From NCBI RefSeq assembly GCF_007995055.1, contig NZ_VOQQ01000001.1, forward strand, positions 372,001 through 436,000: a DNA stretch of 64,000 nt, in the 5' to 3' direction. The notes below the pieces were generated by a model, which saw only the letters and a list, made by a program, of their open reading frames with translations, had not been told where the DNA came from and did not search any database. Each line of letters starts with the position of its first letter. Position 1 is the first letter of the stretch. Made by a program: the position numbers and the translations under genes. Below are positions 15,353-31,576 of this stretch, one piece after another. This DNA comes from Sphingosinicella ginsenosidimutans. GTDB taxonomy: Bacteria; Pseudomonadota; Alphaproteobacteria; Sphingomonadales; Sphingomonadaceae.

Positions 15353-16132
15353 ATGCACATCGCGATCGATGTCGAGCTCGACTATGATTTCCCAGCCCCG
15401 GCCGATGTGCTGCTCGCCGTCGAGGTCGCGCCGCTCGCCGACCAGAGCCTGGTCGAGGATCGGCTCACCGTGACCGGGGCCGGTCCGCTGCGCCCGATCG
15501 CCAGCGGCGACGGCATCGGCCGGCGAACCTGGACGAGGGCCGCCGGTCGTCTCTACGCCCGCTATCGTGCCGAGGTGGCGCTCGACCGGATCGTCACCGC
15601 GCTCGACTCGCTCGCGATCACGCCGCTCCACGATCTGCCGGCCGAGGCGATCCCCTATCTGTGGCCGAGCCGCTATTGCGAATCCGACCGGTTCGAGAAT
15701 TTCGTGCAGACCCGCTTCGGCGCGATCGAAGGCGGCGCGCGGATCGCCGCGATGGCGGAGTGGATCAATCACGAGCTCGCCTATCGCCCCGGCACCAGCG
15801 ACACCGCGACCACCGCCGTCGACGCCTTCGTGGCACGCCAGGGTGTGTGCCGCGATTTCGCCCACCTGCTCGCCGCCTTCGCGCGCGCGGCGGGCGTGCC
15901 GGCGCGGCTCGTCTCGGCCTATGCGCTCGATCTCGAGCCCTGCGATTTCCATGCGCTGGTGGAGGTCTGGCTCGACGGCGCCTGGCATCTGGTCGATCCG
16001 ACCGGCCTCGCCCGGACCGATCAGGTCGCGCGCATCTGCGTCGGCCGCGACGCCACCGACATCGCCTTCATGACGATCTTCGGCCAGGCGACGCTGAATT
16101 CGCAGCGCGTGGCCGTCAGCCGGGCGGGTTAG
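15353..16132 (+). CDS. Transglutaminase-like family protein
   Basis: A 259-residue protein with the bacterial transglutaminase N-terminal domain (MHIAIDVELDYDFPAPADVL) and a papain-like core. The Cys lies in ARQGVCRDFAHLLAAFARAAGVPARLVS, the His in CDFHALVEVWLDGAWHLVDPT, and the Asp in the same DPT motif, so the catalytic triad is complete. No signal peptide. Such proteins usually act as cysteine proteases or amidases and often sit with ATP-grasp/circularly permuted partners; none is adjacent here. AAAGGAGACGCC is the ribosome-binding site. The 3' end overlaps the convergent EF-hand gene by 17 bp. Confidence 0.88.
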   Translation: MHIAIDVELDYDFPAPADVLLAVEVAPLADQSLVEDRLTVTGAGPLRPIASGDGIGRRTWTRAAGRLYARYRAEVALDRIVTALDSLAITPLHDLPAEAIPYLWPSRYCESDRFENFVQTRFGAIEGGARIAAMAEWINHELAYRPGTSDTATTAVDAFVARQGVCRDFAHLLAAFARAAGVPARLVSAYALDLEPCDFHALVEVWLDGAWHLVDPTGLARTDQVARICVGRDATDIAFMTIFGQATLNSQRVAVSRAG

Positions 16133-16961
16133 CGCCGCCGTCCGGGTCGTCGGGCGGGAGCGATCGGCCGCCGGCCTCCCCGCCCTGCGCCGGGCCATGC
16201 CGGCCGCGCCCGCGCCCCTGCATGAACTGCTCCATTCGCTGCGCGCGCATATGCTGGAGCTGGGCGAGCGTGATCCGGCCGCCATGATCGGTGTCGAGCC
16301 GGTTGAAGCGCTCGCCGGCCGCATGATCCCATTCGGCGTGGCTGATGCCCCGGTTGAGGTCGCGGTCCGCGTCCATGATCGGGTGCGGGATCGGCAGCAG
16401 CCCGAAGCGCGCCGCGCCGGTCATCATGCCCATGCCGCCGCCCGGCGCCCCGCCGCCAAGGCCGCCACGCGCCGCCCCGCCGCGGCCCATTCCGCCACGA
16501 CCCATCCCGCCACCGCGCCGGCCCATCCCGCCGCCGCCGCGCCGAAACCCGCCATTTCCTCCAAAACCCACGCCACCGACGCCACGGCTCGACATTTCGG
16601 GGAGGATCGACTGCTCGTAATGCGCGACCTCGTCCGGCCCGATCTCGCCGTCATGGTCGGTGTCGAGCACCGCGAAATAGCGGACGAAATCCGCGTGGAA
16701 TTCGGCCCAGTCGATCGCGCCGTCATGGTTCGCATCGACGCCGCGGAACCAGGCCTGCATCGGCGGCGGCCCGCCGGGCTGGGCGCGAAACGGCTCGCCC
16801 GCGGGGCTGACGAAGAGGCGCGCGCCAAACCCTGCGGCGCCGCCTGCGCCGGGCCGGTGGCCGCCCTGCATGCCGGGCCGATGGTGGCGAAAGCGCGGTT
16901 GTTCGGTCGCGCAGGCGCAAAGCGCGGTCGCGGCGACAAGTGCAAGGATGGCAAGGCGCAT
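16116..16961 (-). CDS. Exported EF-hand protein with Gly/Arg/Met-rich linker
   Basis: A 281-residue exported protein, possibly a lipoprotein (MRLAILALVAATALCACATE). Two canonical EF-hand loops (DANHDGAIDWAE and DTDHDGEIGPDE) come first. A low-complexity stretch of GGGMGRRGGGMGRGG-type repeats (about residues 133-185) follows. Then come a distorted loop beginning DADRD and a degenerate loop DTDHGGRITLAQ, in which Gly replaces a ligand Asp. It ends with a basic Gly-rich tail. Calcium binding in the periplasm is likely for the first pair; function unknown. GGGAGGATC precedes the ATG. Confidence 0.78.
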   Translation of the reverse strand: MRLAILALVAATALCACATEQPRFRHHRPGMQGGHRPGAGGAAGFGARLFVSPAGEPFRAQPGGPPPMQAWFRGVDANHDGAIDWAEFHADFVRYFAVLDTDHDGEIGPDEVAHYEQSILPEMSSRGVGGVGFGGNGGFRRGGGGMGRRGGGMGRGGMGRGGAARGGLGGGAPGGGMGMMTGAARFGLLPIPHPIMDADRDLNRGISHAEWDHAAGERFNRLDTDHGGRITLAQLQHMRAQRMEQFMQGRGRGRHGPAQGGEAGGRSLPPDDPDGGANPPG

Positions 16962-17056
16962 CGGATCCTCCCTGAAGGACGATCCCGATATGCGCCGCCA
17001 CATGTCACCCGATCATGTCCGGCGAATGAATTCGTGTCGCAAATTGTCGCGGGCGA

Positions 17057-17998
17057 TCAACCCGCGGCGACGCTCAGCCGGGCAAGCTGATCCGGGTCGA
17101 GCTCAAGCGTCAGCACGCCAAGCAGCTCTTCCAGCTGCGCCACCGAGGTCGCGCTGGCGATCGGCGCGGCGATTGCCGGCTGCGCGGCCAGCCAGGCGAG
17201 CGCGACCTGGGCCGGTGTCGCCCCGATCTCGGCGGCGATCGCGTCAAGCGCCGCGAGCACCGCGAGCCCGTTGCCGTCGAGAAAGGCGCTCATCCGATCG
17301 CCGCGAACGCTTTTGCCGATATCCGCCTTCGACCGGTATTTGCCGGTGAGAAAGCCGGAGGCGAGGCCGTAATAGGGCAGCACCGCGACACCGCGGGCGA
17401 CGCACAAATCCTGGAGCGCGCCTTCGAATTCCTCGCGCTGGACGAGGTTGTAGCGGGGCTGCAGCACTTCGTAGCGCGCAAGGCCTTCGCGAGCGGACAG
17501 ATCGAGCGCCGCGGCGAATCGATCGGCGCTGAAATTCGAGGCGCCGAGCATGCGGACCTTGCCGGCCTTCACGAGCGCATCGAAGGCGGCCGCGCTCTCC
17601 TCCTGCGGCGTCGCGGGATCGTCCTTGTGCGCATAATAGAGATCGATCGTCTCGACCCCGAGCCGCGCGAGCGAGGCATCGACGGCCTCGGCGATCGATC
17701 GCTTCGACAGGCCGGTGCTAAAGCCGACCTTGGTGGCGATCAGCACGCCGTCGTGGCCGCCGCGACGCTTCAGCCACTCGCCGATGATCGTTTCCGATTC
17801 GCCGCCGCGATTGCCGGGGGCCCAGGCCGAATAGACATCGGCCGTGTCGATCATCACCCCGCCCGCTTCGGCGAAGCGATCGAGGATGCGGAAACTGTCC
17901 TCGCGCGATTTCACCGTCCAGCCGAAGACATTGCCGCCGAGCACGAGGCGCGGCGTCGACAGCCCGCTTTCGCCAAGGATTGTGGTCGCGACCATCAT
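17057..17998 (-). CDS. Aldo/keto reductase
   Basis: A 313-residue NADPH-dependent oxidoreductase with a TIM-barrel fold. The catalytic tetrad is visible: Asp and Tyr in IDTADVYSAW, Lys in LIATKVGF, His in YYAHKDD. The cofactor end has GASNFSADRF and the C-terminal APIASATSVAQLEELLG. The start has GAGGAG upstream and a second in-frame ATG directly after. Substrate unknown; the closest named relatives are YajO/YghZ-type reductases. Confidence 0.9.
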   Translation of the reverse strand: MMVATTILGESGLSTPRLVLGGNVFGWTVKSREDSFRILDRFAEAGGVMIDTADVYSAWAPGNRGGESETIIGEWLKRRGGHDGVLIATKVGFSTGLSKRSIAEAVDASLARLGVETIDLYYAHKDDPATPQEESAAAFDALVKAGKVRMLGASNFSADRFAAALDLSAREGLARYEVLQPRYNLVQREEFEGALQDLCVARGVAVLPYYGLASGFLTGKYRSKADIGKSVRGDRMSAFLDGNGLAVLAALDAIAAEIGATPAQVALAWLAAQPAIAAPIASATSVAQLEELLGVLTLELDPDQLARLSVAAG

Positions 17999-18091
17999 CA
18001 GACTCCTCGTTGCCCGCCTGCGCCACTTAGTGCCGGGCCGGCCACCCGCAAGGGGCTGGCCCCTTTTGTCGCGCGGGCCTAAGCGGCCTTC

Positions 18092-18481
18092 ATGATCGCG
18101 CCGCTCTTCGCCCTGCTCATCGCCGCCACCCCGCCAGGGATCGCCGGCAATTGGGTGACGCAGGATCGAAGCGCGATCGTTCGCGTCGGCGATTGCGGCG
18201 GGACGATCTGCGGACGGATCGTGCAGATCCTGCGCCGCGGCGCGCCGACCGGCGACATCCACAATCCCGATCCGGCCCAGCGCCGCCGGCCGCTGGTCGG
18301 CATCGCGGTGCTCAGCGGATTCACCGCCCAGGGCGCCGGGGCGACCGGCGGGCGCGCCTACGATCCCGAGAGCGGGCGATCCTATCGCTCCTATCTCAGC
18401 CTCAACGACGACGGGACGCTGAAGGTCACCGGCTGCGTCGCCTTCTTCTGCCGTTCGCAGACCTGGACGCGGGCGCGCTAG
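18092..18481 (+). CDS. DUF2147 domain protein
   Basis: A 129-residue exported protein: a short signal sequence (MIAPLFALLIAATPPGIA), then GNWVTQDRSAIVRVGDCGGTICGRIVQI and GRSYRSYLSLNDDGTLKVTGCV, typical of DUF2147, a small beta-barrel-like periplasmic domain of unknown function. Four Cys residues could form two disulfides. A terminator-like hairpin lies about 25 bp upstream of the ATG. Confidence 0.82.
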   Translation: MIAPLFALLIAATPPGIAGNWVTQDRSAIVRVGDCGGTICGRIVQILRRGAPTGDIHNPDPAQRRRPLVGIAVLSGFTAQGAGATGGRAYDPESGRSYRSYLSLNDDGTLKVTGCVAFFCRSQTWTRAR

Positions 18482-18484
18482 CGC

Positions 18485-18742
18485 CTAGAGCGCGACGCCT
18501 TCTTCCGTCAGCCGATCGACCGCGTCGACCAGCTGGCCCACGGTCTCGATCTCGGCCTGCATGTTCATCGTGATCAGGATTTCGAACTCGTCCTCGACCG
18601 AGGCGACGAAATCCATCACGACCAGGCTGTCCCATTCGAGATCGCCGGCGAACGTGGTCGCGTCGGTCAGCGCCACGCCCTTCTTGTTGAACGGCTCGAT
18701 CAGCGCAGCGACGCGCGCGAAGGTTTGCGAACGATCGGTCAT
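18485..18742 (-). CDS. Acyl carrier protein, probably for sphingolipid synthesis
   Basis: An 85-residue acidic carrier protein. The phosphopantetheine attachment site is Ser39 in LEWDSLVVMDFVASVEDEFE. It is not the housekeeping AcpP, which normally sits with fabF. Its closeness to the ceramide-reductase-like gene and serine palmitoyltransferase, as in the Caulobacter sphingolipid locus where a dedicated ACP neighbours spt, suggests it delivers the acyl chain to Spt. That role is inference. Confidence 0.85.
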   Translation of the reverse strand: MTDRSQTFARVAALIEPFNKKGVALTDATTFAGDLEWDSLVVMDFVASVEDEFEILITMNMQAEIETVGQLVDAVDRLTEEGVAL

Positions 18743-18861
18743 GGCGGCCCTTTAGGTGCCTTTGCCATCGCAGGCAAATCGGGCGGCAATGGGGCGCGCT
18801 TGGCAAGGCGGCCGTCGTCATGCGATGAGAAGGGCGCGTGGCAGGGGGGAAGGCAAGCGTG

Positions 18862-19368
18862 ATGGAAGCCGGGCGAAAGCGGGAATTTCCGCCCAATATG
18901 GTGAACCTGCTGCGCACGTCGCAGCAGATGCACCTGACGCTGAGCCAGATGGCCGACCAGAAGGCGAACATGCTGCTCGCCGCGACCTTCGTCGTCTTCA
19001 CCATCACGATCGGCCAGGTCCGGCAGGTCGATTACCCGCTGCCGCTGCTTCTGCTCGGCGGCGGCGCCTTCTTTTCGGCGATCTTCGCGGTGCTGGCGGT
19101 GATGCCCGCCGCGCATTTCAAGACCGGCGGCAAGCTCAACCTGCTCTTCTTCGGCTCCTTCTGCCGGCTCGAAGAGGAGGACTTCCTGGAGCGGCTGCTG
19201 ACCGAGATGGAGGACGAGGAACAGGCTTTCCGGATGATGGCGCGCGATCTCTACCAGAACGGCATCGTGCTCGAGCGGAAGAAATACCGCCTCCTCGCTT
19301 ATGCCTACTGGATCTTCCTCGCCGGGCTGGTCGCGGCGGCAGCGGCGTTCGTGCTGGATTATTTCTGA
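18862..19368 (+). CDS. PycTM-like (DUF5706) membrane protein
   Basis: A 168-residue integral membrane protein. LRTSQQMHLTLSQMADQKAN, continuing into MLLAATFVVF, shows the D-x-KAN-x-LL motif that starts the first of two adjacent membrane helices in the Pycsar effector (PycTM) family. A cytoplasmic helical stretch with many Glu (CRLEEEDFLERLLTEMEDEE) leads to a final helix (AYWIFLAGLVAAAAAFVLDYF). PycTM proteins disrupt the membrane when a phage-induced cyclic pyrimidine nucleotide binds. No nucleotide cyclase is adjacent here. ATG 18862 is preferred (GGGGGAAGG upstream); a GTG at 18838 is possible. Confidence 0.72.
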   Translation: MEAGRKREFPPNMVNLLRTSQQMHLTLSQMADQKANMLLAATFVVFTITIGQVRQVDYPLPLLLLGGGAFFSAIFAVLAVMPAAHFKTGGKLNLLFFGSFCRLEEEDFLERLLTEMEDEEQAFRMMARDLYQNGIVLERKKYRLLAYAYWIFLAGLVAAAAAFVLDYF

Positions 19369-19404
19369 GCCGGGTCAGGCTTGCCGCGCGCACCGGCAGC
19401 CTCG

Positions 19405-21984
<2,580 letters not shown>

Positions 21985-22008
21985 CTCGCTTCGGCCCCGG
22001 CCAAGACC

Positions 22009-23241
22009 CTAGCCGATGACGCCGGTCGCCTTGCCGGCATTTTCGAACATCGTGAGGATCTGGCCGACCTCCTCGCTCGAATGTTCGGCGCAGAGCGAGC
22101 AGCGCAGCAGCGTCATCCCCGCGGGCGTCGCTGGCGGGCGGGCGAGGTTCACGTAGAGCCCCTCGGCGAGCAAGGCCTCCCACATTGCCGCGCCCTTCTC
22201 CAGGTCCGGCATGATGACCGCGACGATCGCCGATTGCGGCGTCTCCGATCCGAGCGTGAAGCCCAATGCCTTGAGCCCGGCATGGAGGCGCTTCGAATTC
22301 TCCCACAGATGCGCGCGCTTGTTGGAGCCGTGCATCAGCTTGCGGATCGAGGTCGCCGCGGTCGCGACCACGCTTGGCGGCAGCGAGGCGGTGAAGACAT
22401 AGGGCCGGCAGACGAGCCGCAGGATCTCGAACTTCGGATGGTTGGAGACGCAGAAGCCGCCGACCGTCCCGACGCTCTTGGAGAAGGTGCCGATGATGAA
22501 ATCGACCTGGTCGATGACGCCCTGGTCCTCGGCGACGCCGCGGCCGTTGGGGCCGATGAAGCCCATCGAATGCGCCTCGTCGACCAGCACCATCGCGCCG
22601 TGCGCCTTGGCGATGCCGATCATCTCCTTCAGCGGCGCGATGTCGCCGAGCATCGAATAGACGCCTTCGAGGACGACGAGCTTGCCGGCCCCCGCGGGGA
22701 TGCGGGCGAGCCGCTTTTCCATCGCGCCGATATCGTTGTGGCGGAACGGCACGATCTCCGCATCGCCCATCTTGCAGCCGTCATAGATCGACGCATGGCT
22801 GTCGATGTCGAGGACGATATAGTCGCCCTTGCCGGCGATGGTGGAGATGATGCCGAGATTGGCCTGGTAGCCGGTCGAGAACACCATGGCATGATCCATG
22901 GCGTAAAAGTCCTTCAGCGCGTCCTCGCATTCCTTGTGGCCCTGATAGGTCCCGTTGAGGACCCGGCTGCCGGTTGTGCCCGAGCCGAATTCGTCGAGCG
23001 CCCGCTTGCCGGCGGCAATGACGTCGTCGTCGAACGTCATGCCCATATAATTGTAGGTGCCGAGGAGGATCGTCTCGCGCCCGTTGCAGATCGCGCGGGT
23101 CGGCGAGAGGACCTTTTCCATGACGAGGCTGAACGGATCCTTCACCCCGGTCGCGAGCAGGGCCTCGCGCTGGGCGATCAGCGGATCGAACTTGGCAAGA
23201 AGATCGGCCGCCGGCGCGGCGGATCGGGCAGTATCGGTCAT
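22009..23241 (-). CDS. spt: Serine palmitoyltransferase
   Basis: PLP enzyme of the alpha-oxoamine synthase family that condenses L-serine with palmitoyl-CoA or acyl-ACP to 3-ketodihydrosphingosine, the first step of sphingolipid synthesis. The 410-residue soluble protein matches the Sphingomonas paucimobilis enzyme closely. It has LLGTYNYMGMTFD, FSTGYQANLGIIST, DSHASIYDG (His149, stacks on PLP), VDEAHSMGFIGPNG (Asp221, His224) and GTFSKSVGTVGGF, in which Lys255 forms the Schiff base. These sit exactly ten residues before the known S. paucimobilis positions. It is a strong marker for a sphingomonad-type outer membrane containing glycosphingolipids. Confidence 0.94.
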   Translation of the reverse strand: MTDTARSAAPAADLLAKFDPLIAQREALLATGVKDPFSLVMEKVLSPTRAICNGRETILLGTYNYMGMTFDDDVIAAGKRALDEFGSGTTGSRVLNGTYQGHKECEDALKDFYAMDHAMVFSTGYQANLGIISTIAGKGDYIVLDIDSHASIYDGCKMGDAEIVPFRHNDIGAMEKRLARIPAGAGKLVVLEGVYSMLGDIAPLKEMIGIAKAHGAMVLVDEAHSMGFIGPNGRGVAEDQGVIDQVDFIIGTFSKSVGTVGGFCVSNHPKFEILRLVCRPYVFTASLPPSVVATAATSIRKLMHGSNKRAHLWENSKRLHAGLKALGFTLGSETPQSAIVAVIMPDLEKGAAMWEALLAEGLYVNLARPPATPAGMTLLRCSLCAEHSSEEVGQILTMFENAGKATGVIG

Positions 23242-23343
23242 GGCGGGGTCCTTAGTCGGCCGCGCCATCGCTGCCAAGGAAATGCGGCTGAACCTTGGCG
23301 ATGAGGGGGCGCGGCGGCGTCGGCCGCGGCGCCCCCCCCATCG

Positions 23344-24405
23344 CTACGCCGCCTTGAGCGTCGCCATGTCGATGACGAAGCGGTACTTCACATCGCTTTT
23401 CAGCATCCGGTCATAGGCCGCGTCGATATCCTGCATCGCGATCATCTCGATGTCCGAGGTGATGCCGTGCTCGGCGCAGAAATCGAGCATCTCCTGCGTC
23501 TCCGCGATACCGCCGATCAACGAGCCTGCGATCGAGCGCCGGCCGGCAATGAGCGGGAAGATGTTCGGCGAGGGATGCGGGCTCGAGGGCACGCCGACGA
23601 GGGTGAGCGCGCCGTCGCGCTTGAGCAGCGTCGTATAGGCATCGAGATTGTGCGGCGCGGCGACGGTGTTGAGGATGAAATCGAAGCTTCGCGCATGCGC
23701 CTTCATCTGGCCGGGATCGGTCGAAACGACGACCTCGTCCGCGCCGAGATCGAGCGCCGCCTGGCGCTTCGATTCCGAGGTGGTGAAGGCGACGACATGG
23801 GCGCCGAGCGCATGGGCGAGCTTCACGCCCATATGACCGAGCCCGCCGATGCCGACGACGCCGACCTTCTTGCCCGGCCCGACATTCCAGTGACGCAGCG
23901 GCGACCAGGTCGTGATCCCGGCGCACAGCAAAGGCGCGACCGCGGCGAGATCGGCCTCGTCATGGTTGATCCGAAGCACGAAATGCTCGTCGACCGTGAT
24001 CGCCGCCGAATAGCCGCCGAACGTATTGTCGCCGCTGCCGTCCATCCAGCCATTATAGGTGCCGAGGAAGCCGTGCGGCCCTTCGCAGAACTGCTCCAGC
24101 CCCTCTTCGCACGAATGGCACGTGCGGCACGAATCGACCATGCAGCCGACCCCAACGATGTCGCCGGGCGCGACCTTCGTCACCTCGCCGCCGACCGCGC
24201 TCACCCGGCCGACGATCTCGTGGCCAGGCACGCTCGGAAACTTGACCCCGCCCCATTCGCCGCGGGCGGTGTGGAGATCGGAGTGACAGACGCCGCAGTA
24301 GAGGATGTCGATGAGGACATCCTTTGGCCCCGGCTCGCGCCGGTCGATGACGGTCTCAGCCAGAGGCGTGGTCGCAGATTGCGCGGCGAAGGCTTTGGTC
24401 TGCAT
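23344..24405 (-). CDS. Zinc-dependent NAD(P) alcohol dehydrogenase (YahK/CAD type)
   Basis: A 353-residue medium-chain dehydrogenase. Catalytic zinc ligands: CGVCHSD, GHE and the Cys later in the fold. Structural zinc: four Cys in CMVDSCRTCHSCEEGLEQFC. The nucleotide site is GVVGIGGLGHMGVKLAHALG. The order of motifs matches the cinnamyl-alcohol/aldehyde reductase branch (YahK, YqhD-like activity on aldehydes). AAGAAAGGGAT precedes the ATG. It follows the aldo/keto reductase gene by 26 bp on the same strand, so both probably detoxify aldehydes from one transcript. Confidence 0.91.
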   Translation of the reverse strand: MQTKAFAAQSATTPLAETVIDRREPGPKDVLIDILYCGVCHSDLHTARGEWGGVKFPSVPGHEIVGRVSAVGGEVTKVAPGDIVGVGCMVDSCRTCHSCEEGLEQFCEGPHGFLGTYNGWMDGSGDNTFGGYSAAITVDEHFVLRINHDEADLAAVAPLLCAGITTWSPLRHWNVGPGKKVGVVGIGGLGHMGVKLAHALGAHVVAFTTSESKRQAALDLGADEVVVSTDPGQMKAHARSFDFILNTVAAPHNLDAYTTLLKRDGALTLVGVPSSPHPSPNIFPLIAGRRSIAGSLIGGIAETQEMLDFCAEHGITSDIEMIAMQDIDAAYDRMLKSDVKYRFVIDMATLKAA

Positions 24406-24431
24406 GGATAATCCCTTTCTTGTTTTAATCT

Positions 24432-25403
24432 TCAACTGAATCCGACGACCGAATGCGGTCGATAAGGCTCCTCAAGCGAGGCGATCTCCGCCTCGTCCAG
24501 TTCGACGTCGAGCGCGGCGATCGCGTCGTCGAGATGTTCGGGGCGGGTCGCGCCGACGATCGGCGCGGAGACCTCCTCCTTCGCGAGCACCCAGGCGAGC
24601 GCGACCTGCGCCATCGGCAGGCCGCGCGCGCCGGCGACTTCGGCGAGCCGGTCCACCACCGCGCGATCGCCCTCTTCGAAGAGCGTCTTCCCGAACGCAT
24701 CGGTCTGCGACCGCGCCGTCGACGCGTCCCAGGGGCGCGTCAGCCGCCCGCGCGCGAGCGGGCTCCACGGGATCAGCCCGATCCCTTCCGCGTGGCACAG
24801 GGGCAGCATCTCGCGCTCCTCCTCGCGATACAGGAGGTTCAGATAATTCTGCATCGACACGAACCGCGTCCACCCGTTCGCCTCGGCAACGTGGAGCATG
24901 GTCGCGAACTGCCAGGCATACATGGAGGAAGCGCCGATATAGCGCGCCTTGCCGGCCTTCACGACATCGTGGAGCGCCTCCAGCGTCTCCTCGATCGGCG
25001 TCTCGGGATCGAAGCGGTGAATCTGATAGAGATCGACATAATCGGTGCCGAGCCGGGCGAGGCTCGCGTCGATTTCCTGCAGGATCGCCTTGCGGGACAG
25101 GCCGGCGCCGTTCGGCCCCTTGTGCATCCGGCCGTGGACCTTGGTCGCGATCACCACCTCGTGGCGCGGGATCATTTCCTTGAGCAGCCGGCCGACGATC
25201 TCTTCCGACGTGCCGTCCGAATAGACGTTGGCGGTATCGAAGAAATTGATCCCCGCCTCGATCGCCTTCCTGACGATCGGCCGGCTCTCCGTCTCCCCGA
25301 GCGACCAGGGATGCGGGCCGCGAGCGGGGACGCCGAACGACATGCAGCCGATGCACAGGCGCGAAATATCGAGCCCCGTATTGCCGAGCTTGACGTAGCG
25401 CAT
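24432..25403 (-). CDS. Aldo/keto reductase
   Basis: A 323-residue NADPH-dependent reductase. MRYVKLGNTGLDISRLCIGCMSFG opens the barrel; catalytic residues appear in FFDTANVYSDG (Asp, Tyr), VIATKVHG (Lys) and YQIHRFD (His). The C-terminal GATRPEHLDDAIAALD is normal. GGGAGAGG precedes the ATG. It resembles YajO/YakC-type reductases. Divergent from gltB with about 230 bp between. Confidence 0.9.
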   Translation of the reverse strand: MRYVKLGNTGLDISRLCIGCMSFGVPARGPHPWSLGETESRPIVRKAIEAGINFFDTANVYSDGTSEEIVGRLLKEMIPRHEVVIATKVHGRMHKGPNGAGLSRKAILQEIDASLARLGTDYVDLYQIHRFDPETPIEETLEALHDVVKAGKARYIGASSMYAWQFATMLHVAEANGWTRFVSMQNYLNLLYREEEREMLPLCHAEGIGLIPWSPLARGRLTRPWDASTARSQTDAFGKTLFEEGDRAVVDRLAEVAGARGLPMAQVALAWVLAKEEVSAPIVGATRPEHLDDAIAALDVELDEAEIASLEEPYRPHSVVGFS

Positions 25404-25633
25404 CCGCCTCTCCCTGTCGCTGACGCGCCGGCGGACGCCGGTGCCGCCGCGATATGGGTGAACGAGGCGTGCGCGAAAAGCCCCTGCCGGGAGCAAAATC
25501 TTGCGTTTGGCCCGGGCTTGTGCGCGGGCGCGCGAGAAAGGTGTTGCGCTCCGGCGTGCGAGCCGACAGTCTTGCTGCGCCGCAGCGACGGAACGCTCGG
25601 CATTTCCGGTCGACGATGAACGGAGGGAGCAAG

Positions 25634-30090
<4,457 letters not shown>

Positions 30091-30094
<4 letters not shown>

Positions 30095-31443
30095 CCAATC
30101 CCACCGGATTCCTCGACATCGCCCGCCACGATCGCGCCTATCGGCCGGTCGAGGAGCGGCTGAAGCACTGGGCCGAGTTCGTCGAGCCGCTGCCCGAGAC
30201 CGAGGTCCGCCTTCAGGCGGAGCGCTGCATGGATTGCGGCGTGCCCTTCTGCCATTCGGGCTGCCCGGTGAACAATTACATCCCGGACTGGAACGATCTG
30301 GTCTCGCGGGGCGAATGGCGCGCTGCGCTGGAGCGGCTGCACAGGACCAACAATTTCCCGGAATTCACCGGCCGCGTGTGCCCGGCGCCATGCGAGGCGG
30401 CGTGCACGCTGAACATCGACGACAATCCGGTGACGATCAAGACGATCGAATGCGAGATCGTCGATCGCGGCTTCCGCGAAGGCTGGATCGGCCCGGTGTT
30501 CAGCCCGCGCGGCAGCGGCAAGCGGGTCGCCATCGTCGGCTCCGGCCCCGCCGGCCTCGCCTGCGCCCAGCAGCTCGCGCGGATGGGCCATGCGCCGACC
30601 GTGTTCGAGAAGAACGACCGCATCGGCGGCCTGCTTCGCTACGGCATTCCCGACTTCAAGATGGAAAAGGCGCTGATCGACCGGCGCATGATCCAGATGG
30701 AGGCGGAAGGGGTGATCTTCCGCCCCGGCGTCGAGGTCGGGACGGCCATTTCGGTCGACCGGCTGATGGACGATTATCATGTCCTCGTCCTCGCCGGCGG
30801 CGCGGAGCAGCCGCGCGACCTCCCCGTGGAAGGGCGCGATCTTGGCGGAATCCATTTCGCGATGGACTATCTCGTCCAGCAGAATCGCCGCGTCGCCGGC
30901 CTCCCGTTCGCCGGCGCGCCGATCCTCGCGACCGGCAGGCATGTCGTCGTCATCGGCGGCGGCGACACCGGATCGGACTGCATCGGCACCGCGAACCGCC
31001 AGGGCGCGGCCAGCGTGACCCAGATCGAAATCATGCCCCGGCCGCCTGAGCGCGAGGCCAAGGGGCTGGTGTGGCCCTATTGGCCGGTGAAGCTGCGTAC
31101 CTCCTCGTCGCAGGAGGAAGGCGCGGCGCGCGAATTTTCGGTGAAGACGCTGCGCGTCGAGGGCGAGAATGGCCAGGCGCGCGCGCTCATCTGCGAGCAG
31201 GACGGCACGCCGCTCAGCCTCCAGGCCGATCTGGTGCTGCTGGCGATGGGCTTCACCGGCCCGCGCGAGGACGGGATCGTCGGCAAGACCGACGCCCAAT
31301 TGCCCCGCGCCGGATATCAGACCTCGCGGCCCGGAATCTTCGCCTGCGGCGACATGCGGCGCGGCCAGAGCCTGGTCGTGTGGGCGATCCGCGAGGGCCG
31401 CGAATGCGCCGAAGCGGTGGACCGCTTCCTCGCCGCCGACTGA
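30091..31443 (+). CDS. gltD: Glutamate synthase small (beta) subunit
   Basis: Flavoprotein that takes electrons from NADPH for GltB (450 residues). N-terminal Cys clusters [19 protein letters not shown] and CPAPCEAAC bind 4Fe-4S centres. The FAD site is [21 protein letters not shown], the NADPH site [17 protein letters not shown], and the C-terminal FAD motif [20 protein letters not shown]. The ATG overlaps the gltB stop (ATGA), so the subunits are made in step. Confidence 0.96.
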
Positions 31444-31576
31444 CGCCAAGTCCGTTCGCGGGGAGTCGCCCTGCCCGCTGCGTCGATGGACAGGGCGCGG
31501 ACCGCTCACTAGATGACGGTCCCACCCATGCGGCCGGCCAGGATCGGCCGACACGGAATGTCACGGCGAAAGAAGA

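Noticed and set aside
18050..18067. Terminator-like hairpin AAGGGG/CCCCTT with TTTT before the DUF2147 gene
   Set aside because: It lies between divergent genes, so it ends no upstream gene. It could be a weak attenuator, but there is no leader ORF or other support.
31444..31576. Possible terminator or regulatory element after gltD
   Set aside because: Only a weak 7-bp inverted repeat with a long loop and no T tract.
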